In this document: piece after piece, positions 10,398 through 21,299 of the stretch | Numbering within the stretch: position 1 is the stretch's first letter | Layout: each line of letters begins with the position of its first letter | Assembly: GCA_932294295.1 (NCBI GenBank) | Contig: OW028582.1 | Location: forward strand, 1,508,515-1,572,514 | Source of the DNA: Alitta virens | Lineage: Eukaryota; Annelida; Polychaeta; Phyllodocida; Nereididae | Length of the DNA: 64,000 nt | Direction of reading: 5' to 3' | Program-made: the position numbers and the translations under genes | The notes under the pieces: generated by a model | What the model was told of the DNA's origin: nothing | Database searches by the model: none | What the model saw: only the letters and a program-made list of their open reading frames with translations

Positions 10398-10640
10398 CAC
10401 CACAGTTCTATAAATAGCTCATCTGAGCTTGCGTTATTCATACGAGCATAAAGGACAAAAAAGTAGTCCTTTTAATCTTGGTTACACAGCTTCTGTGGCC
10501 TAGTTTTGACCTCATACAGCAGCATCTGTCATCCCATGTCTCTGCAAACTGTAAGATCTCTCAGTGCGTAGGCAATGCATATCGATCGAGGCGCCCCCTA
10601 GGTACACCGGAAGTACAACACTACTTCCGCCTGCAAGAAC
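10398..10640 (+). promoter_or_regulatory. TATA/MEF2 word with downstream ETS words
   Basis: CTATAAATAG at 10408-10417. About 190 bp further on, CCGGAAGT and the inverse ACTTCCG (10608-10629) form an ETS pair, preceded by GCGCCCCCTAG, an inverse CTCF-like core. Open frames on both strands in 10478-10763 are short and unrecognised. A promoter is possible but unproven. Confidence 0.3.
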
Positions 10641-11070
10641 AAAGCCAGTGTAGCCCCCCTCTGTTTGGCTTTGTCTATGTAATTGGGTAAGAAGAGCAGA
10701 ATGCTGAGGCAAGGCATGATTGTGAGGTGGCAGCCATATTTTCATTTTGGGCCTCACAGACAAAATAAGTCAGGAGATACTGCCAGAAAACATGGCGTCA
10801 CGAACTGGGCTCATCAGCAGACATTAAGCTCAATAAAAGCATCGTGTTTCTCCCCCTAAATGGCTGAAAAACCCCCTCCGAGTAAATTGGCAAAAAGCTG
10901 CACAAATGCTTGCTACAAACTACCCATCAAAATTGGTACAATTTTAAAAGGCCCATTTAAAAGGTACCTTGGTAAAAACCGCCCATTAAAATTGATGCAT
11001 TTTTGAAAGGTCCTTATTAATAACTGAGAGGGGGGGGGGGACTGTTATGTTACATTATCCAATCATATCA
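10640..11070. other. Intergenic DNA with a short approximate repeat
   Basis: Two approximate units around 10920-11010 (CCCATCAAAATTGGTACAAT and CCCATTAAAATTGATGCATT, each followed by TTTTRAAAGG) and a poly-G run. No gene seen. Confidence 0.6.
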
Positions 11071-11072
11071 TA

Positions 11073-11471
11073 TTAAAGGTGCACTGTCTGACGAATTTGC
11101 TTATAAAATAATTATATAAATCAATACTGCCTTCTTGTTTCATGATATATTTTACCATTACATGCCCATTTTTGGTCAACAATTTAGTTTTAATTTACAA
11201 TAAATAATATAATATTAGTTTTTCATGCCATCAAAAACTCAATATGTAAACAAACCCAGTGATGACATCACAAAACTGAACAATGGTGATGATGTCATTT
11301 CCATTGCGTTTCCAATGTTTTGGTCTGGATTTTCTCTCAACGTATGATTAATTTTTTTAGTAATTAATGTCTGATAAAATCATTAGATCACACAAATTTG
11401 CCTTGATTAATAAAGGTTTTTCATGAACTGTTTGATTGAGTCTTAAAAAATCGCAAATTTGACAGCTTTAA
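11073..11471. mobile_element. Inverted-repeat element, copy 2
   Basis: Homologous over its length, in inverse orientation, to 8483-8890. The left end TTAAAGGTGCACTGTCTGAC is intact. The right end GCAAATTTGACAGCTTTAA has lost part of the inverted repeat but keeps a TTAA. Its central CRE is mutated to TGACATCA. Confidence 0.7.
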
Positions 11472-12335
11472 GCAAAAGTTGGATTTAGTGAATATTTTAA
11501 AAAATGTATCAAAGCAACAGGAATTATGCCATTTTTCCATTCGCAGGAAGCTGATTAAAATCAACCAGCTGATGCCAGGCTTTTTTGATGGGTTATCGAA
11601 TGACCTTGGGAGGCCATTTTCAATGTCAAACACCAGCGCACGCGCAGTGAAGTACTACAATAGCCACTTGAATAATAGGACCCCTCATTGTGACTGAAGG
11701 GTTGGGTCCAAGCGGGCATTAGGTCAAGACGGATCAGGGGAATGTGGCCCAAAATGAGCCAGCGGGCCTTCCGATCTACAAATGAGACATAGATGAGACG
11801 CGGAATGAGACACAAATGAGACAGGGACAACAATTGGGTCTCCTTTGCCTATTAAGGGAATTCCAGGACAGGACAGACTCGCAGACGTGCAGAAAGATGC
11901 AGAGATAGACAGAAAATAGATTACTGGTAAATAATTTCCTAAAACAATGTTTAAACTTATTGTTCTACCAAGAAATTAAAAATTATCTTGGATTACCTGC
12001 TAATTACAATATAATTACTGAAAATTACATGCAATTATTCAGTTATTGACCAAAAATGTTGCAGTTATCTATTTATATGCCTTAATGAAGCTAACATAAT
12101 TTTGCCACTTTACTGTCAGACATTTTATCAAGGATGAGTGAATAATATTTACAATACAAAAATAGAGATATTTTCTTTTTCCTATTTTAATCAATTTATT
12201 TATTTATTTTGTGCAAATAAGAAGCAGAAAGAGAATTTATCGAGTATAACTGAAAATAATGTAGGTTTTAAAAAAAGATATATTTTTCATTTCAAATTTA
12301 TATATATATTTTTTTTTCTAACAAATGATAAACAG
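11472..12335. other. Intergenic DNA with a weak GAGACA repeat
   Basis: A short run of ATGAGACA-type units lies at 11780-11825. The rest is AT-rich without supported features. Short open frames on both strands at 11421-11833 are not convincing. Confidence 0.55.
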
Positions 12336-12344
12336 ATATAACTA

Positions 12345-12800
12345 TGACAGACAGACCTCAGCAGTCAGATTCAGTAAAATAACAGACAGACAGCCAGACA
12401 GACAGCTAGACAACTAGACACAGCCAGACAGCCAGAATGCCAGACAGACAGAGACAGACCGAGACAGACAGAGACAGACCGAGACAGACAGCTAGACAGC
12501 CAGACAACTAGACAGCCAGACAGTTAGACAGACAGTAGACAGCCAGACAGCTAGACAGACAGCCAGAGTTAGACAGACAGACACACAGACACAAAGCTAG
12601 ACAGACAGACAGACAGCTAGACAGCTAACCAGAGTTAGACAGACAGATACACAGACACAAAGCTAGACAGACAGCTAGACAGCTAGACAGCTAACCAGAG
12701 TTAGACAGACAGATACACAGACACAAAGCTAGACAGACAGCCAATACGGCTACACAGACAGCTAGACAGACAGATACCCAGACACAAAGACAAAAGGAAA
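12345..12800. repeat. GACA/CTAGACAG compound array
   Basis: Degenerate (CAGA)n, with CTAGACAG and CCAGACAG interruptions and a higher-order unit (AACCAGAGTTAGACAGACAG to CACAAAGCTAGACAG) repeated about three times at 12560-12750. Confidence 0.92.
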
Positions 12801-12939
12801 GACAGTAGGACATCCAGGATAGAGAAACAGAATAAGGAGAAAAGTATTATTTGACCAGGACCTCTTGACGTGAAAAGACAGCGCTTTCTTGTCCTTTGTT
12901 CGCAGTGTCCCCGCCCCATGAATATTTCAGCTTCCTGTT

Positions 12940-13080
12940 AATCACACGTTTCTATAAATAGAACAAAGACAGCTGATCGATATCACGTGACCCATGTTGC
13001 CATGGAAACCTTCGAAGAACAGAATCTGGCCCGATAAAGTCCTCCATTAATTATCGGGGTTCTTTTTGTGACGTATGTAT
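12940..13080. promoter_or_regulatory. TATA/MEF2, E-box and X-box cluster
   Basis: CTATAAATAG (12952-12961), TCACGTGA (12983-12990), GTTGCCATGGAAAC (12996-13009, RFX X-box form) and TGACGTA (about 13069-13075) within 130 bp of single-copy-looking DNA. Activity is inferred. Confidence 0.38.
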
Positions 13081-13177
13081 TCATTGTGGCATAAAATACA
13101 AGTCAAAAATGTCACGCCCGCCATATTACGGTTATGAGCCCACCTAGCAGCCCTACGAGACAGGTAACACCACTATC

Positions 13178-13194
13178 TACCGCCAGGTGGCTTG
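13178..13194 (+). promoter_or_regulatory. CTCF-like word
   Basis: CCGCCAGGTGGCT at 13180-13192, 11 of 13 core positions. It is one of about a dozen similar words in the window. Confidence 0.3.
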
Positions 13195-13225
13195 ATGACT
13201 AAAAAGGAAGTTTTGAATGCTTTTA

Positions 13226-13400
13226 AGATAAGATAAGATAAGATAAGATAAGATAAGATAAGATAAGATAAGATAAGATAAGATAAGATAATATAATATA
13301 ATATAAAATAGGATAATAAGATAAGAAAAGATTCTCCAAGACAAGACAAGACAAGATAGCATGACATAACATAGCATAACTTCACATAACATAACTCATT
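13226..13400. repeat. AAGAT and ATAAC pentanucleotide arrays
   Basis: Pure (AAGAT)n at 13226-13290, then degenerate ATAAT, AAGAC and ATAAC units. Confidence 0.95.
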
Positions 13401-13513
13401 TAGTTATTATGCAAAAGTATTAAAATAACACTTGTTTTTAAGAATTATTATTTACACTTTATGTAAAAGAGAACTCTGACCACCATGTAAAAAGATACTC
13501 CAGTACAAATATA

Positions 13514-14054
13514 CAGTTAGTTTCATGGTGGGTGGGTGGGTGATTAGGGCTTTACGTCCTGTATTTCTGCACCAGTTGGGCTAATTAGGACAGGCAGAGA
13601 CCATGGCAATGAGACGAAGGATGAAACAGCCATCCAACTTAGGCTCCACCGGGAATTGAACCCGGGACCCAGCGGTTGGAAGCCCAGAGCACTACCTCTG
13701 AGCTAGGCCCCCGCCCCCAGTTAGTTTCATGTAAAAAAAAGGCCTTTCAAAATTAAACCTCGACAAATCTAGACAACATCTACCATACGATGCTACCTGC
13801 CACTAAACAGAACTGTCTGGCTATAGCTGGCTACTCAATGCTGGATCTAAAAGTATATGTAGCACCATTTGGTTAAGAGTTACGCACATTTGTCATTTCT
13901 TATGACGAAAGTGTAAATTTTTTTATGTTGGAAGATGTAAGCCGACTATAAGCTAGGAGTAGACAGAAGCGGCGTGCTTTAGCCAGTTATAGCTACAGCC
14001 AGGAATAGGTTTCAACAGCTGTCTAGAGTCGACCATATTTTATGAAACTAACTG
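13514..14054. mobile_element. TIR element split by a SINE
   Basis: Ends CAGTTAGTTTCATGTAAAA (13718 onward) and TTTTATGAAACTAACTG (ending 14054) are inverse copies, bounding about 337 bp. The interior resembles 59428-59696 (shared GCTGGCTACTCAA, GATCTAAAAGTA, GATGTAAGCCGA, GTAGACAGAAGC). A SINE-A inserted into its left terminus duplicated CAGTTAGTTTCATG. Confidence 0.7.
13528..13717 (-). mobile_element. Full SINE-A with perfect 14-bp TSD
   Basis: Complete family A copy of 190 bp. On the minus strand the head contains TAGCTCAGAGGTAGTGC (A box), TTCCAA at the anticodon loop position and GGTTCAATTCC (B box), then the body and a (CCCA)n tail. The flanks CAGTTAGTTTCATG at 13514-13527 and 13718-13731 are identical, which fits target-primed retroposition using partner LINE enzymes. 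Confidence 0.95.
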
Positions 14055-14290
14055 TACGACAGAATATGGCAACATAAACAGCGGGGAAGGGATGCTTCCG
14101 CAATCGGAACTTGGACATATGATATATTAGATCCATTCTAAATTTGGACAGAGCGCATCAGAAATCTCCATCTACTTTCAAAGATGAGCAGTTTATGAAT
14201 AATGGATGACAAGAGTCCAATATTGCAAAGAGCATATTTCGAACCATTATTTAAACCATAAAACCTATGTGATCAGTCTTTACCAAGCGC
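14055..14290. other. Intergenic DNA, nothing recognised
   Basis: No supported feature. Confidence 0.55.
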
Positions 14291-14435
14291 TACATGGCCA
14301 AATGTGCTACGTACGTTTTCCATGCGTTTGGATAAAATGCATGATTTTCACCTCATCATAATTAGGCAAAAACCATGCGTTTTCCATGCATTTATCCTTC
14401 TCATGGAAAAAGCACATGGCACACTTGGCCATGTA
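14291..14435. mobile_element. Palindromic MITE, copy 1
   Basis: TA-flanked element with ends CATGGCCAAATGTGC and the inverse of GCACACTTGGCCATG. The interior carries GCGTTTTCCATGCGTTTGGA and inverse copies of it. Two relatives lie at 22523-22677 and 43178-43314. The apparent TA target duplication fits a Tc1/mariner-type origin. Confidence 0.75.
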
Positions 14436-14540
14436 CTCTGAGCTACACTGAGCTAGTCTGAGCTGGAATTCTATTTGAACACTCTGCTATCCGTCACGAA
14501 ACAATACAATCTACTGACTAATCTAAGTTCTACAGCTGGC

Positions 14541-14588
<48 letters not shown>

Positions 14589-14637
14589 GGATAGATGGAT
14601 AGATGGATAGATGTGTAGATGTATAGATAGATTAGAT
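14541..14637. repeat. GATA tetranucleotide array
   Basis: (TAGA)n with GGATA variants, interrupted by the SINE-A at 14638 and resuming at 14776. Confidence 0.95.
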
Positions 14638-14775
14638 TGTGTGTGTGATTAGGGCAGAGACCATGACAATGAGACGAAGGATGAAACAGCCATCCAACAT
14701 AGGCTCGACCGGGAATCGAACCCGGGAACCAGCGGTTGGAAGCCCAGAGCGCTACCTCTGAGCTAGGCCCCCACC
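14638..14775 (-). mobile_element. SINE-A with internal deletion
   Basis: Head with A and B boxes intact on the minus strand. About 45 bp of the 3' body (the TGGTGCAGAAATACAGGACG part) is missing. It is inserted in the GATA tail of the adjacent SINE-B, giving a SINE within a SINE tail. Confidence 0.85.
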
Positions 14776-15035
14776 CTAGATAGATATGGAAAGTGCAGCC
14801 CTCTAAGACAAGTTCTTACTGTTTTCGATGATTGATTGACGAGGTGAGAGAGGGGAATTCTACCCATGACACATTTACCCCATGGGTGGAGTATTTAACT
14901 TGCCTCAGTGTAGAAGCAAAGTACAATTTAACGTTTACAATTTAACGTCTCATCCGAACGACATCCAGCTGCTGGGATGTAGCTCACGAAGAGTGCTGGA
15001 GTCGAGGATCGAAACCCGGGACCTTCGGCATATAT
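14776..15035 (-). mobile_element. SINE-B, near complete
   Basis: Minus-strand order: a diverged head (CCCGGGTTTCGATCC B box), TGAGCTACATCCCAGCAGC, the shared core and the B-type 3' end with a GATA tail. The A-box end is degraded. A 50-codon stretch open in the plus direction here is not a gene. Confidence 0.8.
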
Positions 15036-15083
15036 CCTGCTATTCAATGTGCATTGGCTCAACAGATTGGCAAATGAACCCTG

Positions 15084-15350
15084 TGTGTGTGATTATAGGT
15101 TTACGTCCTGTATTTCTGCACCAGTTGGGCTAATAAGGACAGGCAGAGACCATGGCAATGAGGGTTGGTGGGTGGATTAGGGCTTTACGTCCTGTATTTC
15201 TGCACCAGTTGGGCTAATTAGGACAGGCAGAGACCATGGCAATGAGACGAACAATGAAACAGCCATCCAACTTAGGCTCGACCGGGAATCGAACCCGGGA
15301 GCCAGCGGTTGGAAGCCCAGAGCGCTACCTCTGAGCTAGGCCCCCGCCCC
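15084..15350 (-). mobile_element. SINE-A head-to-tail dimer, 15-bp TSD
   Basis: On the minus strand, a full SINE-A (15164-15350) is followed directly by a second, 5'-truncated SINE-A 3' half (15084-15163). The whole unit is bracketed by a single identical pair GGCAAATGAACCCTG (15069-15083 and 15351-15365), so the dimer was inserted as one event. Confidence 0.93.
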
Positions 15351-15365
15351 GGCAAATGAACCCTG

Positions 15366-15890
15366 GAGATATTATATGTCAGAGGAGTGTACAGTCTGCC
15401 ACCTCAAGTTGTTTGAAAAATCAGGGAAAATACATCAACCCTTTAGTTGCATAAATAACAACATCCATCATTTTTGCCTGAGACAATAAGGTACCTTAGA
15501 GTTCAATTGCTGACATAACACACACTCTAAGGGCCAGTGGTCAAGCTAAGACATCCACAAGATGACCATAGCTGACCAGGAGTGACCAGAGGGGCTCATT
15601 GAAGGTCACAGGGGGGGTACATAATAAACCCCCCAGAGACCAATTATCCACCAACATATCTAAATTGATAGAGGTAGGGCAGAATATGATGAATCATAAG
15701 TGATAAATGCTGATCATTTAAATCATCTTGGAGGATTTTATTTATTCTCTGGTTTTGGACATATGGAGATGTTTTGCTCATTCTATACAATTTGCAATTA
15801 TGAATATTTGTATTATCAGAATCAGCTATAAATTCAGTACTTTGGTTTAAATCTAGGATGGTCTAGACTAGAAAAATCAATTGAATAGTC
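15366..15890. other. Intergenic DNA, nothing recognised
   Basis: Includes a short poly-G. No gene or repeat supported. Confidence 0.55.
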
Positions 15891-15895
15891 AGACA

Positions 15896-16311
15896 TTCAA
15901 TCAATCAATCAATCAAGTAACTAATCAATCAACTTATCAAATTATCTATCTATATATATATCTATCTAATCTGTCTAATCTATGTATCTATCTATCTAAC
16001 GTTCTATCTATCCATCTACCTACCTATCTATCTATCTATTTATCTATCTGTCTATTGATCTATCTATCTATCGATATATTTATCTATCTATCTACCTACC
16101 TATCTATGTATCTATCTATCTACCTACCTATCTATGTATATATCTATATATCTATCTATCTATCTATTTATCTATCTATCTACCTATCTATTTATCTATC
16201 TATCTACCTATCTATCTATCTACCTATATATCTATCTATCTGCCTATCCATTTATCTATCTATCTATTTATCTATCTAGAACTTGCCTTAGAGGGCTGCA
16301 CTTTCCATATC

Positions 16312-16342
<31 letters not shown>

Positions 16343-16437
16343 CTACCTACCTATCTATCTATCTATCTATCTATCTATCTCTATCTATCTATCTATTTAT
16401 CTATTTATCTATCTATTTATCTATCTCTATATTAAAT
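15896..16437 (+). repeat. TATC array with an embedded SINE-B end
   Basis: (CAAT)n for about 35 bp, then (CTAT)n. A 33-bp SINE-B 3' end (AGAACTTGCCTTAGAGGGC to CTTTCCATATC, about 16278-16310) lies inside the array, so the array is the hugely expanded tail of at least one SINE-B. Confidence 0.93.
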
Positions 16438-16694
16438 AGGTGGTGAACACATCAGAATTTCAGAACTTGGACTTTATCAACAATCCATCTGTTTAATAAA
16501 ATAGAAAAGCATCTGTACTAAGACAGTCGTTGCCATTCTAAGATCTATATGTCGACAAAAATATGTAGATATAAATATGTAGAGAGAAATATGTAACCAG
16601 AAACACGAGGAAAATGCCATTTTCCCAATATGGCGACACTTGATAAGCAGCTATGACAGACAGAAGCTTTAGTAGTCTGTCATTGTGTTAGGTA

Positions 16695-17010
16695 TATATA
16701 GAGTCATTTCACTGAGCAGCCCTGAGTTCAGCAAGACATAAGTCCTTTGTCTCCTCTTATTACTCATTTTGCTTTTCAGACATAAAAGATAATCACTGAC
16801 TTATTCAATGAATATAACTTTTTTTAGAAAAATACAAAAATCAACTGAATGATTTGTGTCAAATGTACATTAAAATGCACTTAAAATACTGCTGCTAGGA
16901 TGCACTTTGCTTCAGCCAATCACAGCCAAGGGCGGGAACTTTTTCAGCCAATAGAATTGCAGTATTCTGTCATAGCCACCTGGTGGAAATATAGAGAACC
17001 TTGAGTGAAA
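16695..17010. repeat. Dispersed repeat D, copy 1
   Basis: Matches 37450-37850 in the same orientation (CAGCAAGACATAAGTC, CTCATTTTGCTTTTCAGACA, CAGCCAATCACAGCCAAGG, AGCCACCTGGTGGAAATA). It holds the word AGCCACCTGGTGG (inverse CTCF-like). Family unknown. Confidence 0.8.
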
Positions 17011-17159
17011 ATCCACTATTCTCAGCATACGAAGAAGGCTTGGAAGCACAGAAAGTCGTATGACAAGAGTAATTTCAACTCGCAGACTATTTTGCCAGTG
17101 AACACAGCTCTTTAAGATTGTTTTTGTGGCGTTTTTGCATTTTAGTTTTTATTTTGTAA

Positions 17160-17430
17160 GAATGGGGCGGAGGGTTGGGTGTGCAACTCTGAAGAAATCG
17201 ACCTAAAATTGAAGTCTACCCACCCGGCAGTAATTTCACGGAACAGCAAGCGGAAATTGCCTTTTCAAAAGTGAACTGGAGGCAAAACACTTCCACCCAG
17301 GGGCAGTGAAAAACCATTTGTCAACAAAGTACAAAAAACTCTACAGAGCAGGAATAAATACACTTCAACTCAGCTCCAAGAAGAATCCATTATTCAAACT
17401 ACAGTGTTATGAAAAGTGCTGGCTTGAGAC
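17160..17430 (+). other. Possible decayed coding remnant
   Basis: An ATG frame (MGRRVGCATLKKST) stops early. Two further plus frames nearby read FTEQQAEIAFSKVNWRQ and HFHPGAVKNHLSTKYKKLY before stops. The switching between frames looks like a frameshifted pseudogene, but no family is identified and chance is possible. The 3' end of the last frame runs into the minisatellite. Confidence 0.15.
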
Positions 17431-18297
17431 CTACTTGTTTTATACCATCTACTTGTATTATATCTACTTGTATTATATCTACTTGTATTATACCTACTTG
17501 TATTATACCTACTTGTATTATTATACCTACTTGTATTATTATACCTACTTGTATTATTATACCTACTTGTATTATTATACATACTTGTATTATACTTTGA
17601 ACCTATTTGTGTTATACCTACTTGTATTATACCTACTTGTATTATTATACCTACTTGTATTATTATACCTACTTGTATTATTATACATACTTGTATTATA
17701 CTTTGAACCTATTTGTGTTATACCTACTTGTATTATACCACCTACTTGTATTATACCACCTACTTGTATTATACCACCTACTTGTATTATACCACCTATT
17801 TGTATTAAACATACTTAAATTATACCTACTTGTATTATATCTACTTGTTTTATACATACTTGTATTGTACATACTTGTATCATACCTACTGGTATTATAA
17901 ATATCTGCTTGTATTATATCTTCATATATATACTTGTTATACCTACTTGTATTATACCTACTTGTATCATACCTACTTGTATTAAACCTACTTGCATTAT
18001 ACATACTTGCATTATATAGCTACTAGTATTATACCATCTACTTGCATTGTACCTACGTGTATTATACCTACTTGTGTTATTATACCTACTTGTGTTATAA
18101 TACCTACTTGTGTTATTATACTTACTTGTATTCTTATACCTACTTGTATTACTATGCATACTTGTATTATACAAACTTGTATTATACCACCTACTAGTAT
18201 TATATCTACTAGTATCATACCTACTTGTATTATACCTGCTTGTAACTTACATACTTGTATTATACCTACTTGTATTATAGACTACCTACTTGTATTC
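17430..18297. repeat. TACTTGTATTATACC minisatellite
   Basis: About 55-58 units of a 15-bp motif TACTTGTATTATACC with 12- and 18-bp variants made by gain or loss of ATT or ACC, arranged in blocks. A block at 17590-17700 recurs as a longer unit. Open frames on both strands come from the multiple-of-three period. Confidence 0.96.
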
Positions 18298-18425
18298 GGT
18301 ACCTATGCAGCAAGTAAAAGACCCCACCCATGGGGTAAATGTGTAACATGGTGTGAAATCCAAGCAGCCTTATCATCTTATCATTACATTGGCCTGGTTA
18401 TATTTTCAGTAGCATCAACAAAAAG
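18298..18425 (+). mobile_element. SINE-C core and 3' fragment
   Basis: AAGTAAAAGACCCCACCC, ATGGGGTAAATGTGTAAC and CAAGCAGCCTTATCATCT follow directly after the minisatellite. Confidence 0.8.
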
Positions 18426-18429
18426 TTCC

Positions 18430-18800
18430 TTTACAATTTTATGTATAATTTGTTGGTAAAGGCACATAATCCCAATTGGGGTCAGCCTGCATCAATTTTA
18501 TTTAATTCTGAAATTCAGGCAGTTTTTGGATAGTTTGATTATTTAATACATATATTACGTAAGACTATGTCAAAATGAATTGATTTTAGTTGTTTTCTTA
18601 TTGCTTAAAATATATTTATGATCATTCACTTTACATCAAAGTTGGCCTTTTGTGTTTATACGACCTTAAAATGACAAATTACTGACCGAGTTTCTTAGTC
18701 TTTGGCCAAATTGGTCGAAAAAGAAGAAAAAAGAAGAAAGGAAAAAAAAATGGCCGGACCATTCAAGTTGATTGAGGGAAATGAATAAAGCAGCCTTAAG
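18430..18800. other. Intergenic DNA, nothing recognised
   Basis: AT-rich with an A-rich stretch near 18720-18750. No gene seen. Confidence 0.55.
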
Positions 18801-18821
18801 ATGCCAAAATAACGTCCTTCT

Positions 18822-18970
18822 CCTAACTCACGCAGCGTCCGACGGCGGATATTGCGTCGCCACGGCCGTCCTGATGTTACGTCTTCCGTCATTGACGTCC
18901 AAGACGCAACGCTCCGGAAATCACCACTTAATGACGTCACGACCCATCAACACTGCCACCTGGCGTATTG
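18822..18970. promoter_or_regulatory. CGTC/GACG-rich CpG island patch
   Basis: At least ten CGTC or GACG words within about 130 bp, plus a perfect CRE (18932-18939) and an inverse CTCF-like word (18955-18967). CpG density contrasts with the flanks. Both strands are open by composition. Role inferred. Confidence 0.4.
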
Positions 18971-19335
18971 TGCGTGAGAACCTGATGCTAGGAACCACGA
19001 TATCATCGTTTTTTGGGTCATATTTTATATAAAATAAATTAATAAGTCTACCCGAATTTTATAACCCATGAAAACTGCTATATGTTCAAATTAACATCAA
19101 GTTTCCTATCTTTCCAATGAGTTACCGTTATCACAGCCACAGAAACAGCAGAAATGCAAATTTACCAGAGAAATATTTTTATCGCTAGAAAGTTGAAGTT
19201 TGCCTCCAAACGCCATTTGTAAAATAATATTGAAAAGCAGGTGGATCTATAGCTGGAATCCTACTTTAGTCTAGAAATTACAAAATGAATGACTAAAAAA
19301 GCAGACGATAATTCTAAAAATAGCAGACGAAACAA

Positions 19336-19362
19336 AACCGCCAGGTGGCGGGGGGGGGGGAT
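19336..19362 (+). promoter_or_regulatory. CTCF-like word next to poly-G
   Basis: CCGCCAGGTGGCG at 19338-19350 (12 of 13 core positions), then a G run. Confidence 0.35.
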
Positions 19363-19591
19363 ACTCTGCCTACATTCTGCCAACAAAAGAAAAAAGTTCT
19401 CGTCCGCTTTTCCTATGCAGACGAGATCAGCACCCCACAATCCTTTGTGAACGTTTTTCACTCCATTTCCATTAAGAGAAGAGAGACGGATTCAGACATC
19501 TTGCATTTCAGAGAGCTCTACAGTCTAGCTAGCCGCCTTCACTACCTCAGAATTCACTCTCACAGCTACCGACAGGTGTCTCTGTGAGTCT

Positions 19592-19640
19592 CACTGATGT
19601 ATAAGGCCGCCCAATGATATATAAGGCCGCCCACGCGTCA
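19592..19640 (+). promoter_or_regulatory. Duplicated TATA-like element
   Basis: GATGTATAAGGCCGCCCA and GATATATAAGGCCGCCCA are consecutive near-copies (about 19596-19633), giving two TATA boxes each followed by GGCCGCCC. A core promoter is possible, with initiation near 19630-19660; no reading frame can be tied to it. Confidence 0.35.
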
Positions 19641-19915
19641 GCCACCTGAAATATTTGCTTATTTGATTGAATTCTTTTTGTTTGAATTCTTGCCTGCCTG
19701 CCTGTTCTTTCCGCTCCCGCAGGCAAAATGAGAGCTTCAAAGTATCTTTATCAGTGAACGGAATTCATCTCAAGTTTCTACAAGGAGAATTGGATCTAAT
19801 ATCTGGATGAAAATGCCATCATGCTGGCTTACAGGAAGCTGGCCAAAGGATGCTATTTATAATCTAGGATGCTGGCTAAATTATAGCCAAGATGATTGGT
19901 ATAATATATAAGGTT
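19641..19915. other. Intergenic DNA
   Basis: Only a short (GCCT)n run at about 19690. Nothing else recognised. Confidence 0.55.
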
Positions 19916-19917
19916 TC

Positions 19918-20600
19918 AATGTACCAATGCTACTGGGTCTGAAGGTCAGCTTATATGACCAGCTGCAGGCAGACGTAATGATGAGATGATAAGGCTACTT
20001 GGAGTCCTCACCATGTTGAACATGGGTGGGATCTTTAACTTGCCCCAGCATAGGCACTGACTACTGTATACAGGTCTTTGTTTCAATACTACTGGGTCTG
20101 AAGCTTAGTCAGCTTATATGACCAGCTGCCAGAGGCAGAAGTAAAGATGAGATGATAAGGCTGCTTGGGGTCACCCAGTTCACATTTACCCCAAGGGTGG
20201 GATCTTTAATTTGCCCCAGCATAGACACTGACTACTGTATGACAAGGTCAATGCCTCAATGCTACTGGAGTTCATTCAGCTTATATGACCAGCTGCCAGA
20301 GGCAGAAGTAAAGATGAGATGAGAAGCCTGCTTGGTTTCCACACCATGCTCTGCGTTTACTCCATGGGTGGGGATCGCTCAGTCAAGCATATGACCATCG
20401 CAGGCAGACGTAATAATGAGATGATAAGGCTGCTTGGAGTCACATGGTACACATTTACCCCATGGGTCGGTCTTCTACTTGCCACAGCATAGACACCCAG
20501 TGTAAGGTAAAGCTACAACAATTATGAATAATATTAACTGTATAGTCTAAGCAAAGTGCTATTAATTAATCCCTAGGGTGGGGGGTTGTACTTGCCCCGG
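19918..20600 (-). repeat. Tandem array of SINE-C 3' monomers
   Basis: Four to five consecutive minus-strand SINE-C 3' bodies of about 150-165 bp (each with CTGGGTCTGAAG to TATGACCAGCTGC, GATGAGATGATAAGGCTGC and a TTTACCCCATGGGTGGG core) at about 19920, 20080, 20235, 20380 and onward. No intervening tRNA heads are visible. Confidence 0.85.
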
Positions 20601-20724
20601 CTACAGTAGAATTCGAAATTTAAATAAACAGGTACTTTTATTTTTATTTTTTTAATACAAAAGATGCTTTAAAGAGATGATTTTAAATATTTATAATATT
20701 TCGTTTTTCTTAATTATAGTATAT

Positions 20725-20805
20725 TCACCTTCATTTGGCTTCATTTAGCTCCATTTGGCTTAATTTAGCTTCATGTGGCTTCATTTAGCTTCATTTGACT
20801 TATTG
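20725..20805. repeat. TTCATTTAGC short tandem repeat
   Basis: About seven 11-bp units of the form CTTCATTTAGC/CTTCATTTGGC. Confidence 0.85.
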
Positions 20806-21295
20806 CAGCTAGCTGAACGTTTTTTATGAGTCATGCTGTATAGGATGTTGTTAATAGCTTGGTAGCCACCCCCACTTAAGCAGACAGACAAAATGAACAT
20901 TCCAAGAGAGTGCTCACAATCAAAATAAGAGTTTGTCAATAGAAGCCCAAATGTGCTGCCATCTGCCTGTTTTGCATCCCCCTACCAATAAATGTCCACT
21001 CAATGTCTTCTTAGTCAATGTGTCCCCCAGCCAATTCGGCAACAGAAAGAACTGGAACCAACAGAAACGGCCACAAGAATGACAACCAGATGGCGACACT
21101 TGTCTCGCTGGACATGGATCCTTGTGGTACCCCGCTGGAATCTGATGTTCATTGTTGACACAGACGCAGCTGGGGTTACCTAAGCTCTGTCTTAAGCCAC
21201 TCACTGCCATAGCCAAATGGCAGACAAGAGCGAAATAGCAACAAAACAAAAAGAAAAGAAAAAAAGAACGAAAAGGAAACGCTTAATTTGGAAAG
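20806..21295. other. Intergenic DNA with an unassigned open frame
   Basis: A 109-codon minus-strand frame (20920-21249) and a 63-codon plus frame overlap here. It includes many cysteines but no motif that I recognise, so it is not called as a gene. Confidence 0.4.
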
Positions 21296-21299
21296 GATA

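Noticed and set aside
13528..13717. Functional tRNA-Gly gene
   Set aside because: The head has A and B boxes and TCC at the anticodon position, but the anticodon stem is mismatched, no acceptor-stem closure follows the T arm, and the same sequence is repeated a dozen times with SINE bodies and TSDs.
15881..16439. Long Tyr/Leu/Ser/Ile frames resembling membrane proteins
   Set aside because: The IYLS periodicity is the translation of (CTAT)n. The same applies to 28271-28786, 38399-38757 and 48314-48775.
17160..17430. THAP-type zinc finger or transposase N-terminus
   Set aside because: The MGRR start is suggestive, but the expected Cys/His spacing is not present in any single frame and two frameshifts would be needed.
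20920..21249. 109-codon cysteine-containing frame as a small secreted or zinc-binding protein
   Set aside because: Cysteines are not in a recognisable spacing, no signal peptide architecture, and a frame is open on the opposite strand as well.
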